A stretch of 64,000 nt of DNA from the NCBI RefSeq assembly GCF_000831645.3, contig NZ_CP012559.1:2604001-2668000 (forward strand), read 5' to 3'. Positions within the stretch are counted from its first letter, which is position 1, and every line of letters starts with the position of its first letter. The notes under the pieces are model-generated. The model did not search any database, was not told the DNA's origin, and worked only from the letters and a program-made list of their open reading frames with translations. A program made the translations under genes and the position numbers. The DNA is from Companilactobacillus heilongjiangensis. GTDB lineage: Bacteria; Bacillota; Bacilli; Lactobacillales; Lactobacillaceae. Below, one piece after another: positions 8,622 to 21,077 of the stretch.

Positions 8622-9518
8622 CTAAAGGTATTTTTCTAAAAAGTTTTCCACAGCCATCTGGTAGTTTTTCGAATCTATGTAGTAGCTCCGAATGTGAACA
8701 CCAAGGCTTTCGTACGTCCTTTTTTTGAATTGTCCACATGTGGATAACTCGTCTCGCATTTCGAATGGAACGGTAAAATCATTCTTGCCATGCATGAACA
8801 TCATTGGCACCTTATTCTTGGACAAAGCCTTGCGACAATCAGTCTGTCGATATGAAAAACCAGCTCTCAGTTTCGACATCAAAGATATCCCACCAATCAG
8901 TAACTTACCTTTAATATGATAACGTTTCTGACAGTGATAACTCAAGATTTCGCTTGCACTCGTGTACCCAGAATCTTCAATTATCAGTTTAACATTTTTA
9001 GGCAAGTCATACTGTGATGTTAACATAACCGTTGCCGCTCCCATTGAAGCACCAAATAGAATAATTTTATCATTTGGGCGTTCAGATAGAAGCTTTTTTA
9101 TCCAATCCAAAACATCAAGACTTTCCAAGTAGCCCCAGCCAAGGTATTTACCTTCACTTTTGCCAGCTGCCTGATTATCAATCTGCAATACATTGCACCC
9201 GAGCTTATCGAATAACTGTGCATGTACATTCAATGACGTATGATCCACACCAAAGCCATGAACCATCAACACCGTTACATCATCGTTATTATCAGTGAAC
9301 CACCCATACAGTTGATTGCCTGTATTACTAGACTTAATCTCCCACGTCTGCTTGGGTTTCTTTACAAACACATCCGTTGCTTCTGCTAATCCGTCATCCA
9401 TTTTTACTTTCGGAGCTTCTGAACCTAACGCTTTGGAACCTCTTTTTTGAACATATAAAAAAAAGGCGTTCAGAATTAGAACGACTAGTAATAACAATAT
9501 CAACAAAATAATTATCAT
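8622..9518 (-). CDS. Membrane-anchored alpha/beta hydrolase
   Basis: 298 residues with one N-terminal membrane anchor (about 2-24), then a serine-hydrolase core. Visible elements are the oxyanion segment VLMVHGFGVDHTS, the nucleophile elbow GASMGAA (Ser about 157), a likely acid in HGKNDFTVPF and a histidine in GVHIRSYY near the end. The arrangement resembles the YqkD-type extracellular/peripheral esterase-like hydrolases. The substrate is unknown. It lies 13 bp downstream of the MFS gene in the leader-controlled operon, which suggests processing of, or defence against, a compound handled by the transporter. Confidence 0.8.
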   Translation of the reverse strand: MIIILLILLLLVVLILNAFFLYVQKRGSKALGSEAPKVKMDDGLAEATDVFVKKPKQTWEIKSSNTGNQLYGWFTDNNDDVTVLMVHGFGVDHTSLNVHAQLFDKLGCNVLQIDNQAAGKSEGKYLGWGYLESLDVLDWIKKLLSERPNDKIILFGASMGAATVMLTSQYDLPKNVKLIIEDSGYTSASEILSYHCQKRYHIKGKLLIGGISLMSKLRAGFSYRQTDCRKALSKNKVPMMFMHGKNDFTVPFEMRDELSTCGQFKKRTYESLGVHIRSYYIDSKNYQMAVENFLEKYL

Positions 9519-9531
9519 GATATTACCTCAC

Positions 9532-10731
9532 TTATGCTAATTCTTTTACACCTATCATTGCTACAGCAACTACGATCATTGAGACAGTGATTCCCACGAA
9601 TAAACTTGAAAATGACAATGCCGTAACGATCAAACTACCTGCATATGGTCCAATGGCACGTCCTAATGATCCGAAAATACTATAGAAACTTTGGAACGTT
9701 CCGCGATTCTTGTTTGTCGACATTTTACTCAACAAAGCTGGAATTGTTGGGAAGACCATGGATTCACCAATTGTCAAAACTAACATACTCATAACGTAAG
9801 CTAGATATGACTTAGCTCCTGGCAACAAGAGGAATGATAATCCCATGATAACTGTTCCTAAGAAAATTTGATACTTTAACAATTTGAAAATCTTTGAAAC
9901 TACTCGATTCATAACTGGTTGAATAATCAAAAGTGAAGCCGCATTAATTGTGAAAACTAAACCATATTCACGTGTTGTGTAGCCTTGATTCAACATGTAA
10001 GCTGACATATTGCTGTCCCATTGTGAGTAGCCCAACCAAACGATAAAGATTGAAGCACAGATAACAATCAAGTTTACAGTAAAACGACTTGCACCAATTT
10101 CAATTTTAGGATCGGCAGTATCGCTACTTACATAATTATGTCCAATTGAATCATCATGTTCATGAACTGTATCCAATAGATTAGCTTTAAATAGTAAAAT
10201 AACGCCACTGACGACAAATAGTAACATTGGAATGAAGAAAGTGAAAAAGATACTCCACTTAAAAATAAATCCTACAGCCGTGGAACCAATAGCAATTCCG
10301 ATATTGGCAGCTAAGTACATATTATTGAATATTACTCGACTGTTTCCTGACATTTGTTCGGCAATGAAAGCTGTATAAGCGTTGACGGCTGTATACACCA
10401 GTCCCATTCCAAATCCTAAAATGAACAACATAATCGCATATGTTGGCCAAATATGATGAACTGACATGCCTAATAACGAAAGAATCGAAATAGCATAGCC
10501 AATGTATAATGTCCCACGTTTTGAAAAACGATCGAACATTACCCCTCCTAGGGCATTACCGATCATCATAAAGGCTGAATATACCATTAAAGTAAATCCC
10601 GCTGTTACTAATGACTCATGTAAGTTCTTGTGAATAAAAATTGTATTCACTGGCAAAATAAATCCCATCACTAAATTGAACGTAATATTCAAAATTAGTA
10701 ACCAAAGTCTTTGAGCGCGCATCCTTTTCAC
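9532..10731 (-). CDS. Major facilitator superfamily drug/metabolite transporter
   Basis: 399 residues with 12 predicted membrane helices. The loop between TM2 and TM3 contains GGVMFDRFSKRGTLY, matching the MFS motif A pattern (GxxxDRxxRR). A hydrophilic loop in the middle (DTVHEHDDSIGHNYVSSDT) separates the two six-helix halves. It looks like a proton-coupled multidrug or metabolite exporter; the substrate is unknown. It is the first gene of a five-gene operon and is preceded by a structured leader with a terminator (10754-10930), so expression is probably ligand-controlled. RBS GAGGTGA is about 7 nt upstream of the ATG. Confidence 0.85.
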   Translation of the reverse strand: MKRMRAQRLWLLILNITFNLVMGFILPVNTIFIHKNLHESLVTAGFTLMVYSAFMMIGNALGGVMFDRFSKRGTLYIGYAISILSLLGMSVHHIWPTYAIMLFILGFGMGLVYTAVNAYTAFIAEQMSGNSRVIFNNMYLAANIGIAIGSTAVGFIFKWSIFFTFFIPMLLFVVSGVILLFKANLLDTVHEHDDSIGHNYVSSDTADPKIEIGASRFTVNLIVICASIFIVWLGYSQWDSNMSAYMLNQGYTTREYGLVFTINAASLLIIQPVMNRVVSKIFKLLKYQIFLGTVIMGLSFLLLPGAKSYLAYVMSMLVLTIGESMVFPTIPALLSKMSTNKNRGTFQSFYSIFGSLGRAIGPYAGSLIVTALSFSSLFVGITVSMIVVAVAMIGVKELA

Positions 10732-10753
10732 CTCTTCTATGTAATTTTTTCAA

Positions 10754-10788
10754 TAAAAAAACCATGGCTTAAAATATCCATGGTTTTA
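10754..10788 (-). terminator. Leader terminator upstream of MFS operon
   Basis: On the minus strand AAACCATGG pairs with CCATGGTTT across an AT-rich loop and is followed by seven T, about 25 nt before the MFS start codon. A terminator inside the 5' leader implies attenuation control rather than simple transcription stop. Confidence 0.75.
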
Positions 10789-10930
10789 AACGGTAGTACT
10801 CATATGAGCAAATAGGTCCCCGTTCACATCGGTTTCCTATAGATATCCCTCACATATCCGGTGAGTAGTGCTCGATACCCTACCTCATAAGTGCCGTCCA
10901 AATTCGACGGCTCTCGACTCATCGCACAAT
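10789..10930 (-). promoter_or_regulatory. Structured 5' leader, candidate riboswitch of the MFS operon
   Basis: Read on the minus strand, the leader contains a closing stem (GATGAG with CTCAT), a hairpin GCCGTC/GACGGC and a hairpin TCAC/GTGA. A later stem ATAGG/CCTAT encloses CCG/CGG. Conserved-looking unpaired purine-rich stretches such as GAGGTAGGGTATCGAG lie between. GGTAG can alternatively pair with CTACC just ahead of the terminator, giving a plausible on/off switch. Size, position before an MFS gene and lineage are reminiscent of the yjdF (azaaromatic-compound) riboswitch class, but I cannot confirm this by memory of the consensus. Confidence 0.55.
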
Positions 10931-10972
10931 GTGTATCATAATATATTATGAAAATAGTTGCAACACTTTTCA

Positions 10973-12595
10973 TTAAAGATTTGGATTTTCATCAACCTTT
11001 TCTTCAGTCCAAATCTTGTAAATTAGGTTCAATAAGCCACCCATTTGGCCATCGACACCGTTATACATCCAACGATAGATGCAGACATCTTTTTTCATTT
11101 CGTCTTCTGGTGGATTGGCACTATTGGCAGTTACAACAATATCAGCTTCTTTAGGATCACTAACAATTTTAGCGTACGGCAATGATTGTAGAGTCACAGC
11201 CAAATCTGAATAAACTAAGAAGAATGATTCAAGTTCTAGATAAACTTTAACTTGAATATTCTTGTTATATAGTGAGAAGAAACGGTAAGCAATTGCATAA
11301 ATAGCTTCAGAAATTTGCTTTGATTTTCCAGTTAATGATTGATACTTATCACGCAACATCAAATGTTGAACAGTTGAGTAAATCTTACTCTCCAAGCCCT
11401 CATCATTAAGTTTGCTGATAGCATCGCCAAAACCAGAGTATAAGTTCAAGATTTCAATATAATTGTGATCAAGAGCAAGCACACCAATGATACATGTTGT
11501 CAGATTGTACTTATATCTCAAGAATTCAGAATGTGACATGGCCATATCTGAAACTGTTTGTTCAATATCAATTGGAATAAGTTCCAAGAAGTCATCAATA
11601 AAGTTAGCAAACAATGGATTATATCTAACCAATTGCTTAGAAACTGATTGTAAGTAGTCTTCGGAAACTTCAAATGTTGCTGGAACACACATCAATAGAA
11701 TATAGAAGTCAGCTGATTGGAACATTTGCTCTTCATAGCTAACATCTTCTTTGATGGCACGTTTCAATTCGCGAACTTTTTGGCTACCTGAATCCCCTTC
11801 AAGCATAGAACCAGCACTTTCGAAAATGTTTGGGAAAGGATAGTTGATGACATTCAATGCGTCCATATTTTGAACGTGGTTGCCGTCAATGATTCGATAT
11901 AGGTGTGCCATAACAACATATGCATAGAACATCTTTGTAATGTCATTAGTTGGCTTGAGACGATATTTGTCCAAAGCAATATCAACTACTTTGAAAGCAA
12001 CAGTCTGTGTGAAATCTTCAAATGGCCATACGTATCCCCTAGTAGCATTCCAGTACAATGCCGCGATAGCCAAACGAATTGATTCTTCATCACCAACAAA
12101 ACGCATAGGTTCATAGGCAATACGAACTCCAAAGCGTTTTAAGTAGCCTCTCATTGGTTTTAAGTGACGCAAAACAGTTGCCTTGCTACTTTCCAATGTT
12201 TCGTAAAAGTGCTTGAATGAGCTCTCTTTGTCCTTAACAATGGCATCTAAGAATAAGTAGCCATCAGAATTAGTCGTTAGAAATGCATGATAAGCATCTC
12301 GTGTAACATTGAACATTTCTTCAGTGCTATATTTATCCTTATTTAAAATTTTCTTGAAATCATCTTGGATTCCTAAGAAAGTATTATAGACACTACCGTA
12401 ACTCTTATTCATTTGATAAGCAGCCTTACGCAAGTTGATATCCTTAACTTGGATATCGCGATTACGATAAGTACCGATTAAGTCGGCACTAGCTAGTTGA
12501 GTAGTTCTAATTAATTTGATCTTGTTAAATAGTTGAATTTTTTCAATTTCTGATTTCGATAAAAATAAGTCAGTAAAACTATCCAAGAACTCCAC
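10973..12595 (-). CDS. Mga-like transcriptional regulator
   Basis: 540 residues, no membrane segment. Residues about 130-185 contain SSKATVLRHLKPMRGYLKRFGVRI followed by EPMRFVGDEESIRLA. This is the Mga helix-turn-helix followed by the conserved region found in Mga/PRD-type virulence regulators of Firmicutes. The C-terminal 100 residues form an alpha/beta domain (VKVYLELESFF, DPKEADIVVT) resembling a PTS EIIB-like sensor region. It probably activates genes in response to carbohydrate status, which is inference. The 3' end lies in the leader region of the MFS operon, transcribed in the same direction, and whether it reads through is unclear. ATG 12595 is preceded by GGGGGTGGAG-like sequence. 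Confidence 0.75.
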   Translation of the reverse strand: MEFLDSFTDLFLSKSEIEKIQLFNKIKLIRTTQLASADLIGTYRNRDIQVKDINLRKAAYQMNKSYGSVYNTFLGIQDDFKKILNKDKYSTEEMFNVTRDAYHAFLTTNSDGYLFLDAIVKDKESSFKHFYETLESSKATVLRHLKPMRGYLKRFGVRIAYEPMRFVGDEESIRLAIAALYWNATRGYVWPFEDFTQTVAFKVVDIALDKYRLKPTNDITKMFYAYVVMAHLYRIIDGNHVQNMDALNVINYPFPNIFESAGSMLEGDSGSQKVRELKRAIKEDVSYEEQMFQSADFYILLMCVPATFEVSEDYLQSVSKQLVRYNPLFANFIDDFLELIPIDIEQTVSDMAMSHSEFLRYKYNLTTCIIGVLALDHNYIEILNLYSGFGDAISKLNDEGLESKIYSTVQHLMLRDKYQSLTGKSKQISEAIYAIAYRFFSLYNKNIQVKVYLELESFFLVYSDLAVTLQSLPYAKIVSDPKEADIVVTANSANPPEDEMKKDVCIYRWMYNGVDGQMGGLLNLIYKIWTEEKVDENPNL

Positions 12596-12846
12596 CCCCG
12601 TAGATGCAATTAATTCTATAATAATAGAATATATTCAATCTCATTTTAAAACAATTATATTATGGTAAATAAATTTGTATATAAGTAACCTACCATATTT
12701 TATTACTTAAATAAATAGACAGAAAATTTAGTGAAATATGAACATAATTTATTATCTATACCAATATGTTATTTTACGCCTTATTTTAAATAAGTATAGT
12801 GCCTACACGTTCCGTAATCCGGAAAAAATATTTTTTCATAAAAAAG
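12596..12846. other. AT-rich intergenic stretch, no gene seen
   Basis: About 250 bp, strongly AT-rich, with no ORF of note and no tRNA. It probably holds the Mga-like gene's promoter (leftward), but I could not pick a convincing -35/-10 pair. Confidence 0.4.
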
Positions 12847-12882
12847 AAAAAAAGAAACTGAAATTTATTCAGTTTCTTTTTT
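12847..12882. terminator. Intrinsic terminator after doxX-like gene
   Basis: AAGAAACTGAA pairs with TTCAGTTTCTT, with A-run and T-run on either side. It is usable by the leftward DoxX gene that ends at 12899. Confidence 0.8.
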
Positions 12883-12898
12883 ATTTTATCTAAAAAAT

Positions 12899-13396
12899 TT
12901 ATATTGAAGCCTTATTTTTGAAGATATTTTTTCTGATCCATGGAATTACCCAGTAATCCAAACCAATTTTACCAGCATTGAATCCACCGATAATGATGAA
13001 ATATTCAAGAAAGATGTAGAGTGGATTTACAGAAATAGCTCCAGCTAACATGTATGAAAAGTTCATCATCAAGCCGAAGAAGACGGCAGCGGTTGTTAAA
13101 CAACCAAAGATTAAACCTAATCCAACTAATAGTTCACCCCATGAAACCATTAAGCTCATACCTTTGTAATGTGGCAAGATAGCACTGAGCATATCATTGA
13201 ACCAAGGATAAAGAACATTACCTTCAGGTCCCTTAACAGGGTTCTTGATAGCGTTAGCTACAAGACCTTTAACTGCTCCAGCAGCTCCGCCAGAAACCTT
13301 TTCCCAGCCAGCAAGTGTCCATTGAACACCTAGGTAAATACGAATGATTGCTAAGATAACAGTCGCAATCTTATTATTACGCAAAAAATGTACCAT
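12899..13396 (-). CDS. DoxX family membrane protein
   Basis: 165 residues from ATG 13396, chosen because AGAGGGG sits 8 nt upstream; the earlier in-frame Met at 13420 has no RBS. Four membrane helices are visible, with IRIYLGVQWTLAGWEKVSGG in the first and VSWGELLVGLGLIFG in the third, as in DoxX/YphA-like proteins. Family members have been linked to thiol stress and membrane redox functions, but the activity of this one is unknown. It appears monocistronic, with its own terminator and an AT-rich promoter region upstream. Confidence 0.75.
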   Translation of the reverse strand: MVHFLRNNKIATVILAIIRIYLGVQWTLAGWEKVSGGAAGAVKGLVANAIKNPVKGPEGNVLYPWFNDMLSAILPHYKGMSLMVSWGELLVGLGLIFGCLTTAAVFFGLMMNFSYMLAGAISVNPLYIFLEYFIIIGGFNAGKIGLDYWVIPWIRKNIFKNKASI

Positions 13397-13543
13397 TTTA
13401 TATTCCCCTCTGTTTAACAAATAAGTGACTACTACATTATAGAACTAATTGTTTTAATTTTCATAGTTTTCATTACTAATTACATATTTACTTTATAAAA
13501 ATGAAAATTAAAACTATATATAATAGGAAGAAATAGGTACACA

Positions 13544-13584
13544 AAGAGCCTTTCATGATCCCGAAGGGAAATGAACGGCTCTTC
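13544..13584 (-). terminator. Distal hairpin downstream of rRNA operon
   Basis: AGAGCC...TTCAT pairs with ATGAA...GGCTCT on the minus strand, with a CCCTTCGGG apical part. The T-tail is weak. It probably ends transcripts that read past 5S. Confidence 0.55.
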
Positions 13585-13592
13585 AATTGCAT

Positions 13593-13634
13593 TGCGGAGA
13601 GTAGGAGTCTCGAACCCTAGACGAAGTTCAGACC
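13593..13634 (-). pseudogene. Possible 3' remnant of a tRNA gene
   Basis: On the minus strand GGTTCGAGACTCCTACTCTC followed by CGCA looks like a T-loop and 3' acceptor strand of a tRNA ending in CA. The matching 5' acceptor strand, D-arm and anticodon arm are missing and the T-stem does not pair cleanly. It lies just after 5S, where lactobacilli often carry tRNA genes, so it may be the scar of a deleted tRNA cluster. Confidence 0.35.
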
Positions 13635-13663
13635 TTGTTTACTCTATATTATTTGAAGATACG

Positions 13664-13694
13664 AAAAAAGGAACTGACCTAAGTCAATTCCTTT
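13664..13694 (-). terminator. Terminator immediately after 5S rRNA
   Basis: On the minus strand AAAGGAATTGAC pairs with GGTCAGTTCCTTT and is followed by a T-run, 7 nt beyond the 5S 3' end. Confidence 0.85.
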
Positions 13695-13700
13695 ATGTTA

Positions 13701-13817
13701 GCGTGGCAGCTCCCTATCCTCGCGGGTAGTTTCCCACCAACTACTTTCGGCGCGGAGAAGCTTAACTTCTGTGTTCGGCATGGGAACAGGTGTATCCTTC
13801 TCACTATCGCCACCACA
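13701..13817 (-). rRNA. rrf: 5S ribosomal RNA
   Basis: About 117 nt. On the minus strand it begins TGTGGTGGCGATAGTGAGAA and contains the conserved CCCATGCCGAACACAGAAGT, ending near GCCACGC, which pairs with the 5' end. It lies about 90 bp downstream of 23S with no intervening tRNA. Limits are by comparison with remembered Firmicute 5S and could be off by a few bases. Confidence 0.95.
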
Positions 13818-13904
13818 CTATTTTCGCTCGTACCCTGAAAACTAGATATTAAGAACAATGAATTAAATTTTGAATCACTTCGAACTGCTGTAAACTCTTA
13901 CTCG

Positions 13905-16817
<2,913 letters not shown>

Positions 16818-16978
16818 TCTTGACAAAATATGAAATTAATCATTTTTATCGCGCAGTTTTCGGTGTTTCTTTAATTCATTATTTCTTAATATCCAGTTTT
16901 CAAGGTACGAGTTTGAGGGTAGACCCCTCAAAACTAAACAAAGTTTTAACAATTGTGTATTTCCGTTGATGCTTACGC

Positions 16979-18558
<1,580 letters not shown>

Positions 18559-18718
18559 AAAGTTTGTGACTCAATAAAAATATTAAATACTAGCGAATTG
18601 ACTTCGTTGTAAATCCAACAAATAAATGTTGGCCTACACAATTTTAGTGTTAAAACTTTGTTCAGTTTTCAAAGGTCTACCAGCTGATTAAGCGCTTACG
18701 CTCATCAGCGACTTAATT

Positions 18719-18747
18719 ATTTTATCAAGCTGACAAATGAATGTCAA
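18719..18747 (-). promoter_or_regulatory. rRNA operon promoter P3 (proximal)
   Basis: On the minus strand TTGACA (18747-18742), a 17-nt spacer and TAAAAT (18724-18719). It lies about 160 nt upstream of mature 16S and is preceded by AT-rich sequence resembling an UP element. Confidence 0.8.
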
Positions 18748-18831
18748 GAACTTTTTAAAATAATTTTCGTAAGAATTTAATGAATAAATTCATCAAATTC
18801 TTACGTGTTGCTCTTCTGAGTCAACTTAATT

Positions 18832-18860
18832 ATTCTACCAAGTTCAAAACATAATGTCAA
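18832..18860 (-). promoter_or_regulatory. rRNA operon promoter P2
   Basis: On the minus strand TTGACA (18860-18855), a 17-nt spacer and TAGAAT (18837-18832). The flanking sequence AAGTTCTTGACATT repeats that of P3, suggesting duplication of the promoter unit. Confidence 0.8.
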
Positions 18861-18947
18861 GAACTTATTTGAAATAATTTTTCCAACAATCAAGCAAAAT
18901 CATTGCTTAACCGTTGGCGTTGTTAACTCTTCGTGACAACAGGTAAT

Positions 18948-18976
18948 ATCTTACCGTTAATAGTAAACCAATGCAA
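18948..18976 (-). promoter_or_regulatory. rRNA operon promoter P1 (distal)
   Basis: On the minus strand TTGCAT (18976-18971), a 17-nt spacer and TAAGAT (18953-18948). Weaker -35 than P2 and P3. It sits between the ABC-F gene end and the other two promoters. Confidence 0.6.
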
Positions 18977-19004
18977 GTACTTTTTCATATTTTTTTGAAA
19001 ATAA

Positions 19005-20549
19005 TCAATTTTCTTTTATCTTTTCAATATCCAAGACCTTATCGATCCAGTCACTACTATAGAAATCCTCCTCGTGAGTTACGAGAATCATTGATCCATC
19101 ATAGTTCTTAAGCCCTTTACGTAGAGCAGCCTTTGACTCATCATCCAAGTGGTTAGTAGGTTCATCCATGAATAGGAAGTTAGTATTGTCGAACATCAAG
19201 TCAGCAATCTTAACCTTAGTCTGCTCCCCACCGGATAGTGAGCGCATTTGGGACATAATCTGTTGGTTAGTTAGTCCAGTTCTAGCTAGTACACGTCTAA
19301 CTTCCTTACCATCTTTGTCAGAATGCTCGTCACTTATGTACTTAAATGGTGATTCGAGATTATTCTTCCATACTAGATCCTGCTTGAAGTATCCAATCTT
19401 AACAGTCTCTGAGAAATCAAAATTACCTTCAATAGGAGGAATAATACCTAGTAGAGTCTTGATCAATGTAGACTTACCGATACCATTGAACCCTTTAATA
19501 ACCATCTTTTCGCCACTGACAATCGAGAAATTCAAAGCTTTATCAAATAGAGCTTTCCCATCATAACCGACTTTAAGATCATTTACTTCTAGCAACATAC
19601 GAGAACTTGGTACTTCGATATATGGAAAGCCAAAACTAGCTGCGGTCTTGTTCCCTGGAGGAGTAAGGACTTCCATGTGAGACAATTGCTTCTCCCTACT
19701 CTTGGCACTCTTAGAACGCGAACCGGCCTTAAACTTTCTAATATAAGCTTTAGTCTTCGAAATTTGGTCCTGTTGCTTAACGTAAGCCTTCATATATGTT
19801 TCTTTATTAGCAGCCTTTTGCTTGAGAGCTTGCTTCAATGAACCAGTATATTTAGTAATCTTACCGAACTCAAAGTCAGCTACACAGTTGATAATGCGGT
19901 CTAGGAAGCCATAATCATGGGAAATTACGATAAAAGCACCCTCAAAGTTATTCAAATAATCAGCCAACCAGTCAATATGGTTAGTATCCAAGTAGTTAGT
20001 AGGCTCATCCAAAAGAATCATATCAGGTTGTTCGAGCAAAATTTTAGCCAAGATAATCTTTGAACGTTGACCACCACTAAGTTTGGAAACGTCATGGTCG
20101 TATCCAATCGCATCGAGTCCTAAACCGGTAGCGACTTGTTGAATCTTAGTATCCAATTCGTAGAAATCGTTGGCATCTAAGATTTCTTGAAGCTTTCCAG
20201 CCTTTTCAAGGTCTTCATCATCTGGGTTATTCATGTAAATGTCGTTTAGCTTATCGCTAGTTTCATATAATTTTGAAAATGCGGTTTTAAGGTACTCGTA
20301 AATCGTCATTCCGGCAGCTAATTTGGCCTGTTGATCCAAGTAACCGATAGTTAAATGTTTCTTCCAAGAGATTTTTCCCTCGTCAGGTTCAATTTGGCCA
20401 GTCAAAATCTTGATAAAGGTAGACTTACCGACACCGTTTTGTCCAATAATACCCAAATGATCTTCCTTATTAACCTGTAGATTGGCTGAATCGTACAATC
20501 TTTTATCCAAAAATTGTTGTGTTAAGTCATGTACTTCTAAAACACTCAT
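19005..20549 (-). CDS. ABC-F family ATPase (ribosome-associated type)
   Basis: 514 residues with two ABC ATPase domains in one chain and no membrane segment, as in ABC-F proteins. Those bind the ribosomal E site to relieve stalls or protect against antibiotics. Domain 1 has Walker A GQNGVGKST (about 36-44), signature LSGGQ and Walker B LLDEPTNYLD. A basic linker (QISKTKAYIRKFKAGSRSKSAKSREKQ) follows. Domain 2 has GFNGIGKST, LSGGEQ and FMDEPTNHLD. Length and linker resemble housekeeping members such as YkpA/YbiT more than drug-resistance types, but the subgroup is uncertain. It is transcribed toward the rRNA promoters, in the same direction. Confidence 0.85.
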   Translation of the reverse strand: MSVLEVHDLTQQFLDKRLYDSANLQVNKEDHLGIIGQNGVGKSTFIKILTGQIEPDEGKISWKKHLTIGYLDQQAKLAAGMTIYEYLKTAFSKLYETSDKLNDIYMNNPDDEDLEKAGKLQEILDANDFYELDTKIQQVATGLGLDAIGYDHDVSKLSGGQRSKIILAKILLEQPDMILLDEPTNYLDTNHIDWLADYLNNFEGAFIVISHDYGFLDRIINCVADFEFGKITKYTGSLKQALKQKAANKETYMKAYVKQQDQISKTKAYIRKFKAGSRSKSAKSREKQLSHMEVLTPPGNKTAASFGFPYIEVPSSRMLLEVNDLKVGYDGKALFDKALNFSIVSGEKMVIKGFNGIGKSTLIKTLLGIIPPIEGNFDFSETVKIGYFKQDLVWKNNLESPFKYISDEHSDKDGKEVRRVLARTGLTNQQIMSQMRSLSGGEQTKVKIADLMFDNTNFLFMDEPTNHLDDESKAALRKGLKNYDGSMILVTHEEDFYSSDWIDKVLDIEKIKEN

Positions 20550-20575
20550 ATTTGTCTCCTCTTCTTTTGAAATAT

Positions 20576-20638
20576 GCCGTCTACAGAGATGAGAGTATTT
20601 CGCCCCTGTTGGTGAATACTCTCATCCCTTACGACTAA
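20576..20638 (-). repeat. Miniature family A element a1
   Basis: GATGAGAGTATTT pairs with AATACTCTCATC. Ends match full copies: GCCGTCTACAGAG on one side and CGACTAA on the other, as in A7. Only the terminal stem remains; the conserved core is lost. It lies 27 bp upstream of the ABC-F start codon. Confidence 0.65.
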
Positions 20639-20827
20639 TTTATCTTTTATTATTAATAACTCTATTAATGTTCTGAATTATATATATTATAAAACCAACT
20701 ATATTAAGCTTGGTTCCATCTAACCTTTTACTACTATAGTAGTAAATTATCTATTTATTCATATTTTTAATAAAACACACAAGAATACATGTTATCACCC
20801 AAAGTCAGACTAGTCCATGCAGCCAAC

Positions 20828-21022
20828 TTAACCGGAGGGGCTGGAAGTAATTAATTTCAGCAGTGAAAGTAGCGTTAGAGCAGCGATTTTCTGCTCTTAC
20901 ACTACTGACGCATTTTGAAATTCGCGTATTTTGCGAAGTTCAAAATCGAGGTTCGAGACCGCACTGTGGCTCGAACCGGTCTCACAGCAGAACTCCATTA
21001 CTGCCAGACCCGGAGGCCCCGC
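20828..21022 (+). repeat. Family A structured repeat, copy A1
   Basis: About 195 bp. An outer stem (CTGG.AGTAAT region with ATTACTGCCAG) encloses three internal hairpins. One is a variable hairpin with arms GTAG..AGAGCAG and CTGCTCT..CTAC. Another is a stem built from TTTTGAA and TTCAAAA. The third is a perfect 8-bp hairpin GGTTCGAG/CTCGAACC whose loop begins ACC and ends TGG. Flanks are CCGGAGG on both sides. Some outer-stem positions no longer pair, so this copy looks partly decayed. Confidence 0.8.
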
Positions 21023-21035
21023 CACTAAAAATATA

Positions 21036-21067
21036 TAAAAAAGACCGAAACTATCGTTTCAGTCTTT
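21036..21067 (-). terminator. Terminator after LCP-family gene
   Basis: On the minus strand AAAGACTGAAAC pairs with GTTTCGGTCTTTTTT, about 11 bp after the stop codon. Confidence 0.85.
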
Positions 21068-21077
21068 AGTCAAATCC

